Source: Vibrio maerlii
GTDB lineage: Bacteria > Pseudomonadota > Gammaproteobacteria > Enterobacterales > Vibrionaceae
Direction of reading: 5' to 3'
DNA: 64,000 bases
Assembly: GCF_003415655.1 (NCBI RefSeq)
Contig: NZ_QRHC01000006.1
Location: forward strand, 124,001 to 188,000
Both the position numbers and the translations under genes were made by a program. The notes beneath the pieces are model-generated. The model saw only the letters and a program-made list of their open reading frames with translations, was not told the origin of the DNA and did not search any database. Of this stretch, positions 1 through 9,948 are shown piece after piece (the stretch's first letter is position 1; each line of letters starts with the position of its first letter).

Positions 1-376
1 GCCGGAGCAACACACTAACTTGCTCTCTTTGCTTCAACAGATGGTCCATCCTGCATGGCAGCATACCTCATTCGAAGGAATTGAAATGCAATGTATGGGT
101 ATCGCCTCTATCAAAGCGACTGATGCCGGGTTTGTTAATAGCCAGGATAAAAGTATTCCAGCGATTCAGGGCATCAAACTTGATGGTAATGAGTTGACGA
201 TCTACCCAGGAGAGGTACCGAGGAAGCTGCCACAAAGAGAGTTCTGGGAAGCTTTTGATGGCAAGCCAGCTTTTGAATTTCATAGCTTTCTGCCGAAGCC
301 AAACCCAAGTGATGAGCCGTGTGCCCATATTCGCTTAGATAAAGCGTTAGAGTTTTTGATTGGAGATAAAGTGTAA
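1..376 (+). CDS. ycjX: YcjX-type GTPase-like protein, C-terminal part (partial)
   Basis: This is the last ~124 codons of a gene that begins before the window; the frame is open from base 2 and ends at TAA 374-376. The residues resemble the C-terminus of the YcjX (DUF463) family, predicted P-loop NTPases linked in enterobacteria to the phage-shock (Psp) regulon. The P-loop lies outside the window, so the call rests on this C-terminal segment and on context. The next gene is a YcjF homolog whose ATG overlaps this stop by one base (TAATG), as in the coupled ycjX-ycjF pair, and tyrR follows. The cellular role of YcjX is not well defined. Confidence 0.85.
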   Translation, partial: PEQHTNLLSLLQQMVHPAWQHTSFEGIEMQCMGIASIKATDAGFVNSQDKSIPAIQGIKLDGNELTIYPGEVPRKLPQREFWEAFDGKPAFEFHSFLPKPNPSDEPCAHIRLDKALEFLIGDKV

Positions 377-1470
377 TGTCCCCAGAAAAGTTTGATCATC
401 AGCAAGCCTTTAAGAAGCAGCAGGTCTTTTCTCAACAAGCGCCTGCTTCAGAGTCAGCCGATTCGGATGAAAAGCTGAAAGTAGAGGTTGAGCAAAGTGT
501 TCTCAGTCAATCGAATGAACGTCTATTCGAATCACAACAAACTTTTGCACCAACGGTGTTTGAAAAAAATGAAGAAGAGGTTGTGAACGAAGTTGAAGAA
601 AATTTAGAGAAGGTCATTCGTCCAAGTTATAAGAGTAAAGGCTTGATGGCTATGCTGACCGTATTTGTTGGCTTAGTCGGTTGGCAAGCCATTGATTCGG
701 TGATTACCGCGATTCAGGCTGCGGACTGGTTATCGCTAAGCTGGGCCGGTTTCTTTGCTGCATTGGCGTCGTTTGGCCTCAGTGGTTTGATCAAAGAACT
801 ATGGCAATTACGCCACTTGAGAAATCACTTTGATGTACAAAAACAAGGGGAAGAGCTTCTCGCCTTGGACTCTTTTGGCAAAGCTAAGCCATTCTGCGAA
901 GCACTGGCACAGCAAAGTGCGATTGCGGGCAAAAGTCCGAGTTACGATCGCTGGTCGAACAGTGTGGTATCAACTCATACTGATGCCGAAGTCATGGATT
1001 TATATGATGCACTGGTTGTCACTGAGTTGGATAAGAAGGCACAGAAAATCGTAACCAAGATGAGTGGTGAGTCGGCACTGCTTGTCGCTGCGAGCCCATT
1101 GGCGATAGCTGACATGCTACTCGTTGCTTGGCGCAGCTTTAAAATGCTCGACGAGCTGGCTAAAGTCTATGGTGTGCAACTTGGTTATTGGTCTCGATTA
1201 AAGCTATTCAAGTTTACCCTCATCAATATGGCGTTGGCGGGTGCAAGTGAGATCATTGCAGACGCGAGTATTGAACTCTTGTCTATGGACATGGCAGGTA
1301 AAGTATCAACACGAGCTGCGCAAGGTATTGGTGTGGGTATTCTTACTGCTCGCTTAGGTATTAAGGCGATGTCGCTATTGCGGCCGACTCCGTGGAACAA
1401 AGAGCGTAAGGTTAAGCTGTCAGATTTGCGTAAAGGTATCATTACTCAAGTTAAACGCCTCGCTCCGTAG
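376..1470 (+). CDS. ycjF: YcjF family (UPF0283/DUF697) inner membrane protein
   Basis: This 364-residue protein matches the YcjF/TIGR01620 family in length (E. coli about 353) and layout. A polar, Glu/Gln-rich N-terminal ~80 residues is followed by two hydrophobic segments at about residues 87-112 and 118-140. The C-terminal DUF697-like region contains further amphipathic stretches (around 235-300). It is predicted to sit in the inner membrane beside YcjX. The start codon overlaps the ycjX stop, so the two are translationally coupled. A strong terminator follows the stop. The family is associated with envelope stress in E. coli; its biochemical function is unknown. Confidence 0.9.
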   Translation: MSPEKFDHQQAFKKQQVFSQQAPASESADSDEKLKVEVEQSVLSQSNERLFESQQTFAPTVFEKNEEEVVNEVEENLEKVIRPSYKSKGLMAMLTVFVGLVGWQAIDSVITAIQAADWLSLSWAGFFAALASFGLSGLIKELWQLRHLRNHFDVQKQGEELLALDSFGKAKPFCEALAQQSAIAGKSPSYDRWSNSVVSTHTDAEVMDLYDALVVTELDKKAQKIVTKMSGESALLVAASPLAIADMLLVAWRSFKMLDELAKVYGVQLGYWSRLKLFKFTLINMALAGASEIIADASIELLSMDMAGKVSTRAAQGIGVGILTARLGIKAMSLLRPTPWNKERKVKLSDLRKGIITQVKRLAP

Positions 1471-1478
1471 TTCACTAG

Positions 1479-1512
1479 AAACCGCATAAAACAAGCTTTT
1501 ATGCGGTTTTAT
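1479..1512 (+). terminator. Intrinsic terminator after ycjXF
   Basis: A 13-bp stem (AAACCGCATAAAA at 1479-1491 with its complement at 1497-1509) with loop CAAGC ends in a T run. It closes the ycjX-ycjF unit and separates it from tyrR. Confidence 0.85.
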
Positions 1513-1566
1513 TGTATTTCCTAGAAAGCACTCACTTGACGGCAACACAGGCATAATTCACACTAC

Positions 1567-1584
1567 TGTCAATATTTCGTGACA
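1567..1584 (+). promoter_or_regulatory. Candidate TyrR box before tyrR
   Basis: The 18-bp sequence TGTCAATATTTCGTGACA has the TGT-N12-ACA layout of a TyrR box (consensus TGTAAA-N6-TTTACA): 5/6 in the left half and 4/6 in the right. It lies 17 bp before the tyrR start, where repression by TyrR itself would be expected. TyrR is autoregulated in E. coli; operation here is inferred. Confidence 0.4.
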
Positions 1585-1601
1585 CTAAACAGGAAACCTG
1601 A

Positions 1602-3146
1602 GTGCGCCTAGAAGTTTTATGTGAAGACCGTCTTGGTCTGACTCGAGAGTTACTCGATATCTTAGCTTCAAATAACCTAGATCTCCGCGGTATTGAAATC
1701 GATGTTAGCGGTAAGATCTATCTCAACAGCCTTGAGATGGATTTCGACGCATTTAGTGCGCTGATGCAGCAAATTCGCCGTATTGATGGTGTGAGCGATG
1801 TACGTAAGATTCACTTCATGCCAAGTGAACGCAAGAATACTGAGCTCAAAGCTTTGGTTGCTAACCTTCCTGATCCTGTTTTATCAATCAGTCTTAAAGG
1901 CTCGATTGATATGGCGAACCATGCGGCTCAAACGCTCTTCCATCGCGAAGAGAACGAGCTCCTTGGTGAGCAAATTACCCAATTAATACCTAGTTTTCAG
2001 TTCAATCAGTGGATCGATGGTGAGCAATCTCGTCGACGCGGTAATATCGTTATCGAAGGCTTAGATTATATCTTTGAGATCATGCCTGTTTATATTACTG
2101 CTGAATCGAGTGAACCTATCTTGGTGAGCGCTGTAATGACTCTGCAACCTGCAGTGCGTGAAGCAATCGATCAAGATATGTTGCCAGAGCAAAACAACCT
2201 TGGTTTCGAGCGTTTTGTCGGTGTTTCGAACCGTCACAAGGCGTTAATCTCTCAAGCTAAGAAGTTAGCTATGCTCGATCAGCCACTGTTGATTGTGGGT
2301 GAAACCGGCACGGGTAAAGAGATGCTGGCTAAAGCCTGCCATAACCGCTCAAATCGAGCGTCTTCACCATTCTTGATTCTAAGCTGTGCGTCTATGCCGG
2401 ATGATGTAGCGGAGACCGAGCTGTTTGGTCATGCACCAGGCTCGTTCAATCACGAGCAAGGTCACATGGGCATCTTCGAACAAGCTGACGGCGGCACCGT
2501 GTTCTTAGACGAAATCGGTGAGATGAGCCCTCATCTACAGATCAAGCTACTTCGATTCCTACAAGACGGCACATTTAGACGTGTCGGCGAAGAACATGAA
2601 GTACATGTAGATGTTCGCATTATTGCCTCGACGAAACGTAGCCTGGCTGAGTTAGCCGAGTCTGGCACCTTCCGAGAAGATCTGTTTTACCGTTTGAACG
2701 TGTTGACGCTGCAAATTCCGGCACTTCGTCATCGTTCGACCGATATTCCAGTTCTGTTGGATTTGTTTGTAGCCAAATACGCACAGCAGCTGTCAATGGC
2801 AAAACCTGGCTATTCGGAAGAGCTGGTGGAGCGTTTATCTAACTACCAGTGGCCTGGCAATATTCGTCAGCTGGACAATATGGTTTTAAGAAGTCTGACT
2901 GAGCTAGATGGCTCAACATTGGGTGTTGAACACTTTGACCTTCCAAAGCCTGAGACATCCGGTGGTACCAATGCCTCAATTAACATTGATGGCTCTTTAG
3001 AAGAAATCATGCATCAGTACGAAGCACAAGTGTTGGAGCGACTGTATCAGTCATTCCCTTCAAGTCGTAAACTCGCAAAGCGACTCGGTGTATCGCATAC
3101 TTCCATTGCGAACAAACTTAGGGACTACGGTATTAGAAAGGCTTAA
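1602..3146 (+). CDS. tyrR: TyrR, aromatic amino acid response regulator
   Basis: This 514-residue protein has the length of E. coli TyrR (513). The order is an N-terminal ACT domain (about 1-70), a PAS region (about 78-185), an AAA+ domain with Walker A GETGTGKE near residue 235 and Walker B VFLDEIGE, and a Fis-type helix-turn-helix at the C-terminus (KLAKRLGVSHTSIANKL). At the loop where sigma-54 activators carry GAFTGA it has GHAPGSF, which fits TyrR as a regulator of sigma-70 promoters. It controls aromatic amino acid biosynthesis and transport. The start is GTG, preceded by AGGAAA with good spacing; beginning here gives the complete ACT domain. Confidence 0.95.
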   Translation: MRLEVLCEDRLGLTRELLDILASNNLDLRGIEIDVSGKIYLNSLEMDFDAFSALMQQIRRIDGVSDVRKIHFMPSERKNTELKALVANLPDPVLSISLKGSIDMANHAAQTLFHREENELLGEQITQLIPSFQFNQWIDGEQSRRRGNIVIEGLDYIFEIMPVYITAESSEPILVSAVMTLQPAVREAIDQDMLPEQNNLGFERFVGVSNRHKALISQAKKLAMLDQPLLIVGETGTGKEMLAKACHNRSNRASSPFLILSCASMPDDVAETELFGHAPGSFNHEQGHMGIFEQADGGTVFLDEIGEMSPHLQIKLLRFLQDGTFRRVGEEHEVHVDVRIIASTKRSLAELAESGTFREDLFYRLNVLTLQIPALRHRSTDIPVLLDLFVAKYAQQLSMAKPGYSEELVERLSNYQWPGNIRQLDNMVLRSLTELDGSTLGVEHFDLPKPETSGGTNASINIDGSLEEIMHQYEAQVLERLYQSFPSSRKLAKRLGVSHTSIANKLRDYGIRKA

Positions 3147-3160
3147 TCAAGGATGTTGTG

Positions 3161-3751
3161 ATGCAGAAAAGAAGTAGCTCACTAGGGGTCTATGAAAGGT
3201 TTGATGGCTTGTTGTTACGTTGTGCTGAACCGCAAGATGCAGAGCGTATTAGTCATTATTTCCAAAGTAATAGAGAGTACCTGCAGCCGTGGGAACCAAG
3301 ACGCGAAGAAGCCTTTTACACCCAGTTCGGTTGGTCAAAGAAACTTATCAAGTTACATGAGTTACATAAAATGGGACTCGCTTATTATTTCCTGATTATC
3401 GATGAACAAACCGATACTATGCTTGGTACGATTTCATTTAGTAATCTAACCCGTTTCCCGTTTCATGCCTGTAACGTAGGTTACTCACTGGCTAAAAATA
3501 CACAGGGCAGGGGCGTGATGAGTCGAGCGTTACAAGTCGCTTGCCAGTACATGTTTCACTACCAAAACATGCACCGCATTACGGCGAGCTATATGCCCCA
3601 CAATGAGAAGAGTGCGAAGGTTCTAAAGCGAGTCGGCTTTTCGATAGAAGGTGAGGCGAAAGATTATCTACTGATTGATGGTGAGTGGAGAGACCATGTC
3701 TTAACTTCATTAATCAATTTAGAATGGCAAGCGAATCCAAATAAGCACTAA
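3161..3751 (+). CDS. rimJ: RimJ-type GNAT N-acetyltransferase
   Basis: This 196-residue GNAT-fold protein resembles RimJ, which acetylates the N-terminal alanine of ribosomal protein S5. Visible features are the strand leading to the acetyl-CoA binding turn (SLAKNTQGRGVMSRAL, a Q-x-x-G-x-G/A-type loop at about 115-130) and the late ASYMPHNEKSAKVLKRVGF motif typical of RimJ/RimL enzymes. ATG 3161 is preferred over GTG 3158 because AAGGA at 3149-3153 then has a normal 7-nt spacing. It begins 14 bp after tyrR and may be co-transcribed. RimL-like or other targets cannot be excluded. Confidence 0.8.
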   Translation: MQKRSSSLGVYERFDGLLLRCAEPQDAERISHYFQSNREYLQPWEPRREEAFYTQFGWSKKLIKLHELHKMGLAYYFLIIDEQTDTMLGTISFSNLTRFPFHACNVGYSLAKNTQGRGVMSRALQVACQYMFHYQNMHRITASYMPHNEKSAKVLKRVGFSIEGEAKDYLLIDGEWRDHVLTSLINLEWQANPNKH

Positions 3752-3804
3752 GCCATTCGACTTAAAATACTGTCACCGTGAGCGGTAACCATTAAGGAAC
3801 ACAC

Positions 3805-4278
3805 ATGTCATATATCTCTTTGGATGAATACCCAAGGAAATGGATTTTTACTCATCAGTCGATGCCTATCCCTCAAGAAGACCTTGAGCAGATCAAACCG
3901 ATGAGCCAAGCAAGAGCAGCACAGTTCTGGAAAGAAAATATCAGTGCGCAGAGCCCAGATGCAGAGCGCCTCAGCTCGCAAGATTGGCCAATGAATACTA
4001 AAAACTGGCTACATGATGTCGATTGGATGGATAACTGGGAAGACGATGATCTTGGTCTGCCAGAAGAGGTTCTCGAATTTTTAGACTGGCAAGACGATGT
4101 GACGGTTTACTTCTGTTATGAGAAATACAATGTGGTTGAGACCAAGTGGAGTATATTCAAGCAACATTGGAAAAACTTTCTGTTCTTCGATGATGGACCG
4201 ATCTTGCTAGGTCGTCGTCGTGACCAAGCTCTTTGGTTCAATACTAATGGTAGTGTTAAAGTCGGACGCCGGAGTTAA
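3805..4278 (+). CDS. DUF2947 family protein, function unknown
   Basis: This is a 157-residue soluble protein without signal peptide or membrane segment. It is rich in tryptophan and acidic residues (for example WLHDVDWMDNWEDDD near residues 68-82) and ends in a basic tail (VKVGRRS). I believe it belongs to DUF2947, a family of small uncharacterised proteins of Vibrio and relatives; no function is known. AAGGAA sits 8-9 bases before the ATG. It has its own upstream gap of 53 bp and a terminator just downstream, so it may be a single-gene unit. Confidence 0.7.
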   Translation: MSYISLDEYPRKWIFTHQSMPIPQEDLEQIKPMSQARAAQFWKENISAQSPDAERLSSQDWPMNTKNWLHDVDWMDNWEDDDLGLPEEVLEFLDWQDDVTVYFCYEKYNVVETKWSIFKQHWKNFLFFDDGPILLGRRRDQALWFNTNGSVKVGRRS

Positions 4279-4328
4279 TAACAATCTATTTAACCTCAGC
4301 TGAGGTTATTTAGCTTGAGCTAGTACGG

Positions 4329-4362
4329 AAGCTAACTACGACTCGTTGTGGTTAGCTTTTTT
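4329..4362 (+). terminator. Intrinsic terminator after the DUF2947 gene
   Basis: The stem is AAGCTAAC (4329-4336) with GTTAGCTT (4351-4358), with further pairing inside the loop, followed by a T run to about 4362. A separate short palindrome (ACCTCAGCTGAGGT, 4293-4306) lies between it and the stop codon. Confidence 0.75.
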
Positions 4363-4897
4363 GATTTGTCGTACTTGTACTAATTCGGACCTCACTTTAG
4401 CAACGGTGTACGTTTGGTATACAAAAGTAATGCCTCGTTACACTTAATTGTATCTACTCACTCTTTACGTTAGCCGCAGCAATCCCCTTTACTGCTAATA
4501 TCAATCCATCCTCAATCTACTTGTCTAAAGGTCAGCAGAACCTAGGTTAATACCTTCAAAAATCTGATCTTTTTATCGCGCTTTGTCAGAAATTTCCGGT
4601 TTTCGCACTGATTCACGACCTGAATTGCATATCTAATTGTTATTTTGTTGTCTTATTGTTAATTTTCGTTGATATTTAAGGGGCTATGCAAAGCTCTTAC
4701 TATCTAATCGTTAACTAGGAATATCGGTATTTCCATTGTATATCTTCTAACTTGTCGGTTTTCTCGAGTATTCTGTATCTTTCTAACGAATGTTTTTATT
4801 GTTTGAAGTCACATAGAATCTCACGCTTCTATTGTGATGAATGTTTTGATTTAAGAAGTTCGTCACAAAAGTATTTGTTTAATGGAGGCTTTCTTTA
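4363..4897 (+). other. Long AT-rich non-coding region before mrpA
   Basis: About 535 bases without a convincing gene on either strand. It is T-rich and contains a hairpin at 4810-4836 (arms CACATAGAA and TTCTATTGTG, one bulge) about 60 bases before mrpA. GGAGG at 4884-4888 is the ribosome binding site for the mrpA ATG. The length suggests a long leader or a complex promoter for the antiporter operon. I cannot place a sigma-70 promoter with confidence. Confidence 0.5.
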
Positions 4898-7186
4898 ATG
4901 TTGTTTGCCGTTCTGTCAGGGTTTCTTCTGGCGGGGTTCGTACCTTGGTTGTTTAAGCAGTTTGGTGAAAGAACCAGCAAGTTGCTTGCAATATTGCCAG
5001 CGACACTCTTTATCTACTTTGCAAGCTACCTGCCTGATGTGATTGAGCAGGGGAACTTGCTTATCAGTTACGAATGGGTTCCATCGCTAGGGATTAGCCT
5101 CGATTTCTGGCTAGATGGCCTGAGCCTAATGTTTGCCTTGCTGATCTCAGGAATTGGCTTCTTTGTCATTATTTATGCGGGTAGTTATCTAGCGAATAAG
5201 CCAGATCAACGTAAGCTACTGACTTACTTAATGGCATTTATGGCAGCGATGCTAGGCGTTGTGCTGTCTAATAATCTGATCGCAATGTTCGTTTTCTGGG
5301 AGCTTACCAGTATTACGTCTTACATGCTGATTGGTTACTACCATGAGAAAGAGTCTTCTCGTAAGTCTGCATTACAAGGCTTGTTCGTGACCGTAGGTGG
5401 TGGGCTTGCGCTGTTGGCGGGCATCATCATGCTGGGCATGATGGCTGGTACTTATGAAGTGAGTGAAATTTTATCTCAAGGTACTGACCTTCAAACGCAT
5501 GCGTTATTTACTGTCATGATGTTAGCTGTACTTGGTGGTACGTTCACAAAGTCGGCGCAGTTCCCATTCCACTTTTGGCTACCGAATGCGATGGCAGCAC
5601 CAACGCCTGTCAGTTCTTATCTTCATTCAGCAACCATGGTAAAAGCTGGTGTCTATTTGATGGCACGTTTACAACCAACCATGGCTGGTCACGAGCTTTG
5701 GACCATACTGCTGTCGGGTATTGGTGCAATCACTATGTTGCTTGGCGCTGCGATGGCGGTATCCAACACTGATCTTAAAAAGATTTTGGCGTATTCAACC
5801 ATTATGGCGTTGGGTACGTTAACCATGCTGATTGGTATTGGTACAGAAGCATCTCTAGTTGCCGCGGTTGTCTTCCTATTAGCACATGCGTTGTATAAAG
5901 GTGCACTGTTCATGGCTGCCGGTACTATTGATCATGAGACCGGGACGAAAGATGTTCGTGAACTTGGTGGTCTACGTAAAGCGATGCCATACACAGCGGC
6001 ATTCATGTCGTTGGCAGCGCTTGCACTAGCGGGTGTACCACCTTTGTTTGGCTTTATTGGTAAAGAGATGATGCTAGCAGGCGTGTTATCAAGCCCGTGG
6101 GTGCTGATGCTTGGCTTTATGGCGCTACTGACTTCAATCTTTATCGTGGCCTGTGCGGGTTTATTGGTCATTAAACCATTCTGGGGCGAAAAGGTTGCAA
6201 CTCCGAAACAACCTCATGAAGCACCACTGGGTCTTCGCTTAGGGTTCACTGTTCTCTCTGTGGTTGGCCTTATTTTTGGTTTACTTCCTAGCCTAGTTTC
6301 TCCATTGGTCACGTCGGCGGCAAATGCGGTTGCGGGTTATCAAGTGTCTGATATCGATCTGGCTTTATGGCATGGCTTTAATATCCCATTATTGATGAGC
6401 TTACTGGCGCTTGGCCTGGGTTACATGCTGTTCAAAAACTGGGATCGTCTGCGTCCTACCGCGGCAAAAGCCAAACCAATGCTCAATCATGGGCCAGAGA
6501 CAGGCTACTTTGTCTTCATGGATAACATGGTGAAGTTTGCTAAGTGGAGTACGGCTAAGCTGCAAAACGGCTATATGTCGAATTACATCTTGACCATTTT
6601 CTTGACGACTATTGCTCTAGTTGGTTACTGGTTGTTTACGAAAGTAGGTATCCATTGGAGTTTTGACTTCTCAGATGTTGAGCTAAAAGATGTGGCGGTT
6701 TCTATCTTAATTGTTGCCGTGATCACTTACGCATGTAATACAGCGGTTCGTCTAAGTTCAGTAGCATCAATTGGTGCACTTGGTTTTGCTATGGCGTTAA
6801 TCTTTGTGTTCTTCAGTGCTCCGGACTTGGCGATTACACAGATTCTGATTGAAACGCTTACGGTAATCATGCTGGTGTTGGTACTGTTCAAGCTACCGAA
6901 ATTCCAAAGACTTTCTAGCTCTAACGTGCGCTGGCGAGACTGTACAGTCGCACTGCTATTTGGTGCGATGATGGCGACGTTATTGATGACGGTGGTTCAT
7001 TTCTCTATGCCGGGTGGCATCAGTAGCTATCTGATTGAAAACAGTTACCCAATTGCCAAGGGACGTAATATCGTGAACGTAATCCTAGTGGACTACCGTG
7101 CACTTGATACCTTGGGTGAAATCTTTGTATTGGCACTGGCTGCCATTGGAGTTACTGCAATGCTTAGAACGAAGAGGAAGCTGTAA
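4898..7186 (+). CDS. mrpA: Mrp Na+/H+ antiporter subunit A
   Basis: This 762-residue, highly hydrophobic protein is the large subunit of the Mrp (Mnh/Sha) monovalent cation/proton antiporter. It is related to complex I subunit NuoL. The proton-channel region holds [28 protein letters not shown] (split here over about 137-164), [30 protein letters not shown] and the family lysine region [12 protein letters not shown]. The C-terminal ~170 residues are the MrpA-specific extension ([23 protein letters not shown]). Length fits a group 1 MrpA without fusion to MrpB. It is the first of seven contiguous genes and overlaps mrpB at the stop (TAATG). It acts in the inner membrane for Na+ and pH homeostasis; in V. 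cholerae the Mrp system is linked to bile-salt tolerance. Confidence 0.95.
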   Translation: MLFAVLSGFLLAGFVPWLFKQFGERTSKLLAILPATLFIYFASYLPDVIEQGNLLISYEWVPSLGISLDFWLDGLSLMFALLISGIGFFVIIYAGSYLANKPDQRKLLTYLMAFMAAMLGVVLSNNLIAMFVFWELTSITSYMLIGYYHEKESSRKSALQGLFVTVGGGLALLAGIIMLGMMAGTYEVSEILSQGTDLQTHALFTVMMLAVLGGTFTKSAQFPFHFWLPNAMAAPTPVSSYLHSATMVKAGVYLMARLQPTMAGHELWTILLSGIGAITMLLGAAMAVSNTDLKKILAYSTIMALGTLTMLIGIGTEASLVAAVVFLLAHALYKGALFMAAGTIDHETGTKDVRELGGLRKAMPYTAAFMSLAALALAGVPPLFGFIGKEMMLAGVLSSPWVLMLGFMALLTSIFIVACAGLLVIKPFWGEKVATPKQPHEAPLGLRLGFTVLSVVGLIFGLLPSLVSPLVTSAANAVAGYQVSDIDLALWHGFNIPLLMSLLALGLGYMLFKNWDRLRPTAAKAKPMLNHGPETGYFVFMDNMVKFAKWSTAKLQNGYMSNYILTIFLTTIALVGYWLFTKVGIHWSFDFSDVELKDVAVSILIVAVITYACNTAVRLSSVASIGALGFAMALIFVFFSAPDLAITQILIETLTVIMLVLVLFKLPKFQRLSSSNVRWRDCTVALLFGAMMATLLMTVVHFSMPGGISSYLIENSYPIAKGRNIVNVILVDYRALDTLGEIFVLALAAIGVTAMLRTKRKL

Positions 7187-7623
7187 TGAACAATACAAGC
7201 ACTTCTTTGATTTTACAGGTAATCGCTCGGTTCCTACTACCGATGCTATTGCTCTTCTCTGTATTCTTACTATTACGTGGTCACGATGAGCCGGGTGGTG
7301 GTTTTATCGCTGGGCTCGTTGCTTCGGTTGCGTTTGCACTTCATTTGTTTGCGTTTGATGCCAACCAGACAAGAAAACTGATCGGAATTGATAGTTTCTA
7401 CCTGATGGGGGGAGGCCTTATCATTTCAACGGTGAGTGGTTTTGTTGGGATGGTTAAATCCGGAAGTACTTTCCTCACAGCGGTATGGTGGTACGTGAAC
7501 GTTCCTGGCTTAGGTGAACTTAAGATCAGTACGCCACTTATCTTTGATATTGGTGTTTACCTTGTGGTGATTGGCATGGTGACAACATTGCTGTTCTCTC
7601 TTGCTCAGTTGGAGGAAGACTAA
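7186..7623 (+). CDS. mrpB: Mrp antiporter subunit B
   Basis: This 145-residue protein has four hydrophobic segments and the MrpB signature near its start ([20 protein letters not shown], about residues 26-45). It is a small membrane subunit required for assembly and activity of the Mrp complex. Its ATG overlaps the mrpA stop codon by one base, and GGAGGAA near its own end serves mrpC. Confidence 0.95.
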   Translation: MNNTSTSLILQVIARFLLPMLLLFSVFLLLRGHDEPGGGFIAGLVASVAFALHLFAFDANQTRKLIGIDSFYLMGGGLIISTVSGFVGMVKSGSTFLTAVWWYVNVPGLGELKISTPLIFDIGVYLVVIGMVTTLLFSLAQLEED

Positions 7624-7624
7624 T

Positions 7625-7978
7625 ATGACCACCTTATTTGCTTTTGTAATCGGTGCTTTGTACGCAGCAGCACTTTATATGATGCTACGCCGTAGCGTTG
7701 TTAAGCTGGTTATTGGTTTGATTATTTTATCCAACGCAACCAATCTACTTATCTTTACCGGTGGTGGCTTAGTCCGCGGAGCACCTCCTCTGATTGAAGA
7801 GGGGTTAGCCGGCCCGGTTGGACAGATTGCTGACCCATTACCACAAGCTTTGATATTGACTGCGATCGTGATCAGTTTCGGTGTACTAGCATTTGCCGTT
7901 GTCTTGATCAAGCGAGCTTATAAAGTCATCGGCGCAGATGATATGAACGAAATGAAGAGAACAGACTCACAGCTATGA
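7625..7978 (+). CDS. mrpC: Mrp antiporter subunit C (NuoK-like)
   Basis: This is a 117-residue, three-segment membrane protein of the NuoK/MrpC family. A conserved stretch reads [19 protein letters not shown] followed by SNATNLLIF. The later loop [21 protein letters not shown] is the MrpC/NuoK hallmark. ATG 7625 is chosen over in-frame upstream starts because GGAGGAA lies at the right distance just before the mrpB stop. The stop TGA overlaps the mrpD start. Confidence 0.95.
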   Translation: MTTLFAFVIGALYAAALYMMLRRSVVKLVIGLIILSNATNLLIFTGGGLVRGAPPLIEEGLAGPVGQIADPLPQALILTAIVISFGVLAFAVVLIKRAYKVIGADDMNEMKRTDSQL

Positions 7979-9468
7979 TGTTATTAATGCCAGTACTGAT
8001 CCCGATGCTTGCCGCTGCGTTGTCTATGACGCTGTGGAAGTATCAAACTCTGCAACGCTGGATCAGTGTGTTTTCTAACTTTGCGTTGCTCATCTCCGCT
8101 GTCGTTTTGTTCACTACGGTTTACAACGATGGTATTCAAGTAGTCACTCTAGGCGATTGGGAGGCTCCATACGGGATCTCACTTGTTGCGGATTTACTTG
8201 CAGTCGTCATGGTGACGGTGTCTGCAGTCGTCGCGTTTTGTATCTCGATTTACGCACTTGCGACTATGAGTAAAGAGCATGAGAAGTTTGGATTCTATCC
8301 ACTTCTTCATCTGATGCTCGCTGGTGTGATTGGTTCTTTCCTCACTGGTGATATTTTCAACCTGTATGTTTGGTTTGAGATTATGCTAGTGGCGTCGTTT
8401 GGCTTACTGATCCTTGGTGGTGAGCGAAGCCAAATGGAAGGAGCACTTAAGTACGTAACACTTAACTTGTTGTCGTCGGCTCTTTTCTTGAGTGCAATAG
8501 GCCTGCTTTATGCTTATGCCGGTACTTTGAATATGGCAGATCTTGGGCAAAAGCTTGCGATGTCAGATAACCCAGAAGTGGTCACTCTGATCTCACTGCT
8601 GTTCCTAGTCGCATTCGGTATCAAAGCGGCAGCGTTTCCGTTGTTCTTCTGGTTGCCTGCTTCATACCATACGCCACCAGTGGCAATCTCTGCTGTGTTT
8701 GCGGGTCTACTTACTAAGGTGGGTGTGTATGCGCTCTACCGTGTGTTTAGCCTAATTTTCGTCGGTGATATTGCCTTTACACACAGTACATTACTGATGT
8801 GGATGGGTATCTTTACCATGGTTACGGGTGTACTCGGCGCCGCTGCTCAATTTGAAGTACGTAGAATCTTGTCGTTCCACATCGTGAGCCAGATTGGTTA
8901 CATGATCCTTGGTCTTGCATTGTTTACGCCGTTGGCGATTTTGGGTGGTGTGTTTTATCTATTCCACCACATCATTGTAAAGACAAACCTGTTCTTGATT
9001 GGTGGTGTCATGCATCGCATGCACGGTACGTATGATTTAGGTCGCCTGGGTGGGTTATATAAGTCAGCACCATTCCTTGCGATTCTCTTTGCGATTCCCG
9101 CTATGTCGCTGGCTGGTATTCCACCACTGTCTGGATTCTTCGCCAAGTTTGTGGTGATTAAAGCAGGTATCGAAGCGGAAGCTTGGATTGGTGTCGTCGC
9201 ATCGCTGGCTGTTGGTCTTCTAACAATGTATTCGATGATTAAGATCTGGGCCGAGGGTTTCTGGAAGAAGCTACCTGATAACGCAGAGACGTTACCCGCT
9301 CTGTCTGACTCTGAACGTTTGTGCTTGTTCTTACCGATCATTCTTATGGCGGCTATAACCATCACTATCGGTATCAATGCCGAATGGTTTATCAACCTAG
9401 CAAGTATGACTGCTGATCAGATCCTTGATCCACAGCAGTACATCCGAGCTGTACTAGGAGGTCACTAA
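7975..9468 (+). CDS. mrpD: Mrp antiporter subunit D (NuoM/N-like)
   Basis: This 497-residue polytopic membrane protein belongs to the proton-conducting antiporter family. Family motifs include [21 protein letters not shown] (split near residues 124-144), the [30 protein letters not shown] region and the [15 protein letters not shown] lysine helix. MrpD forms, with MrpA, the antiport pathways of the complex. It overlaps mrpC by 4 bases, and two adjacent ATGs (7975, 7978) are possible starts. Confidence 0.95.
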   Translation: MMLLMPVLIPMLAAALSMTLWKYQTLQRWISVFSNFALLISAVVLFTTVYNDGIQVVTLGDWEAPYGISLVADLLAVVMVTVSAVVAFCISIYALATMSKEHEKFGFYPLLHLMLAGVIGSFLTGDIFNLYVWFEIMLVASFGLLILGGERSQMEGALKYVTLNLLSSALFLSAIGLLYAYAGTLNMADLGQKLAMSDNPEVVTLISLLFLVAFGIKAAAFPLFFWLPASYHTPPVAISAVFAGLLTKVGVYALYRVFSLIFVGDIAFTHSTLLMWMGIFTMVTGVLGAAAQFEVRRILSFHIVSQIGYMILGLALFTPLAILGGVFYLFHHIIVKTNLFLIGGVMHRMHGTYDLGRLGGLYKSAPFLAILFAIPAMSLAGIPPLSGFFAKFVVIKAGIEAEAWIGVVASLAVGLLTMYSMIKIWAEGFWKKLPDNAETLPALSDSERLCLFLPIILMAAITITIGINAEWFINLASMTADQILDPQQYIRAVLGGH

Positions 9469-9469
9469 T

Positions 9470-9943
9470 ATGAAGGCGTTTGGTTGGAATATGCTCCTAG
9501 CACTTGCATGGTTAGTGCTATCTGGGACATACACGTTGTCGAATTTGTTTGGTGGGATGATTCTCAGTTATGTGGTGCTGGCGTATCTAGTAAGAGATGT
9601 CGCATCGTTCGGAACTTACTTTGGTAAAGGTCCAAAGATGCTGAACTTTGTACTGTTTTTTATCTGGGACTTGGTAAAGTCGAATGCTCGTGTTGCTTAC
9701 GATGTTTTGACTCCAACACACTTGATGAAGCCAGCGGTAATCGCGGTACCACTTGATATCAAGAGTGATGCGGGTATTACGGTGTTGTCAAATTTGATTA
9801 CTGTAACTCCAGGCTCACTGGCGCTGGATGTATCCACTGATAGAAAGGTTCTTTTTGTTCACTTGATGTATTTCGAAGATGAACAAATGCACATTGCGGA
9901 AGTGAAGAAGCTTGAAGCAATGGTTATGGAAATTTTGGAGTAA
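9470..9943 (+). CDS. mrpE: Mrp antiporter subunit E
   Basis: This 157-residue protein has two or three N-terminal hydrophobic segments and a cytoplasmic C-terminal domain. The stretch ITVLSNLITVTPGSLALDVS (about 104-123) is the MrpE hallmark. It begins one base after the mrpD stop, with AGGAGG in the mrpD end as its ribosome binding site. It is a structural subunit of the Mrp antiporter. Confidence 0.95.
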   Translation: MKAFGWNMLLALAWLVLSGTYTLSNLFGGMILSYVVLAYLVRDVASFGTYFGKGPKMLNFVLFFIWDLVKSNARVAYDVLTPTHLMKPAVIAVPLDIKSDAGITVLSNLITVTPGSLALDVSTDRKVLFVHLMYFEDEQMHIAEVKKLEAMVMEILE

Positions 9944-9948
9944 TACAC

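Noticed and set aside
2400..2460. Sigma-54 activator function of TyrR
   Set aside because: The GAFTGA loop needed to contact sigma-54 is replaced by GHAPGSF, as in E. coli TyrR.
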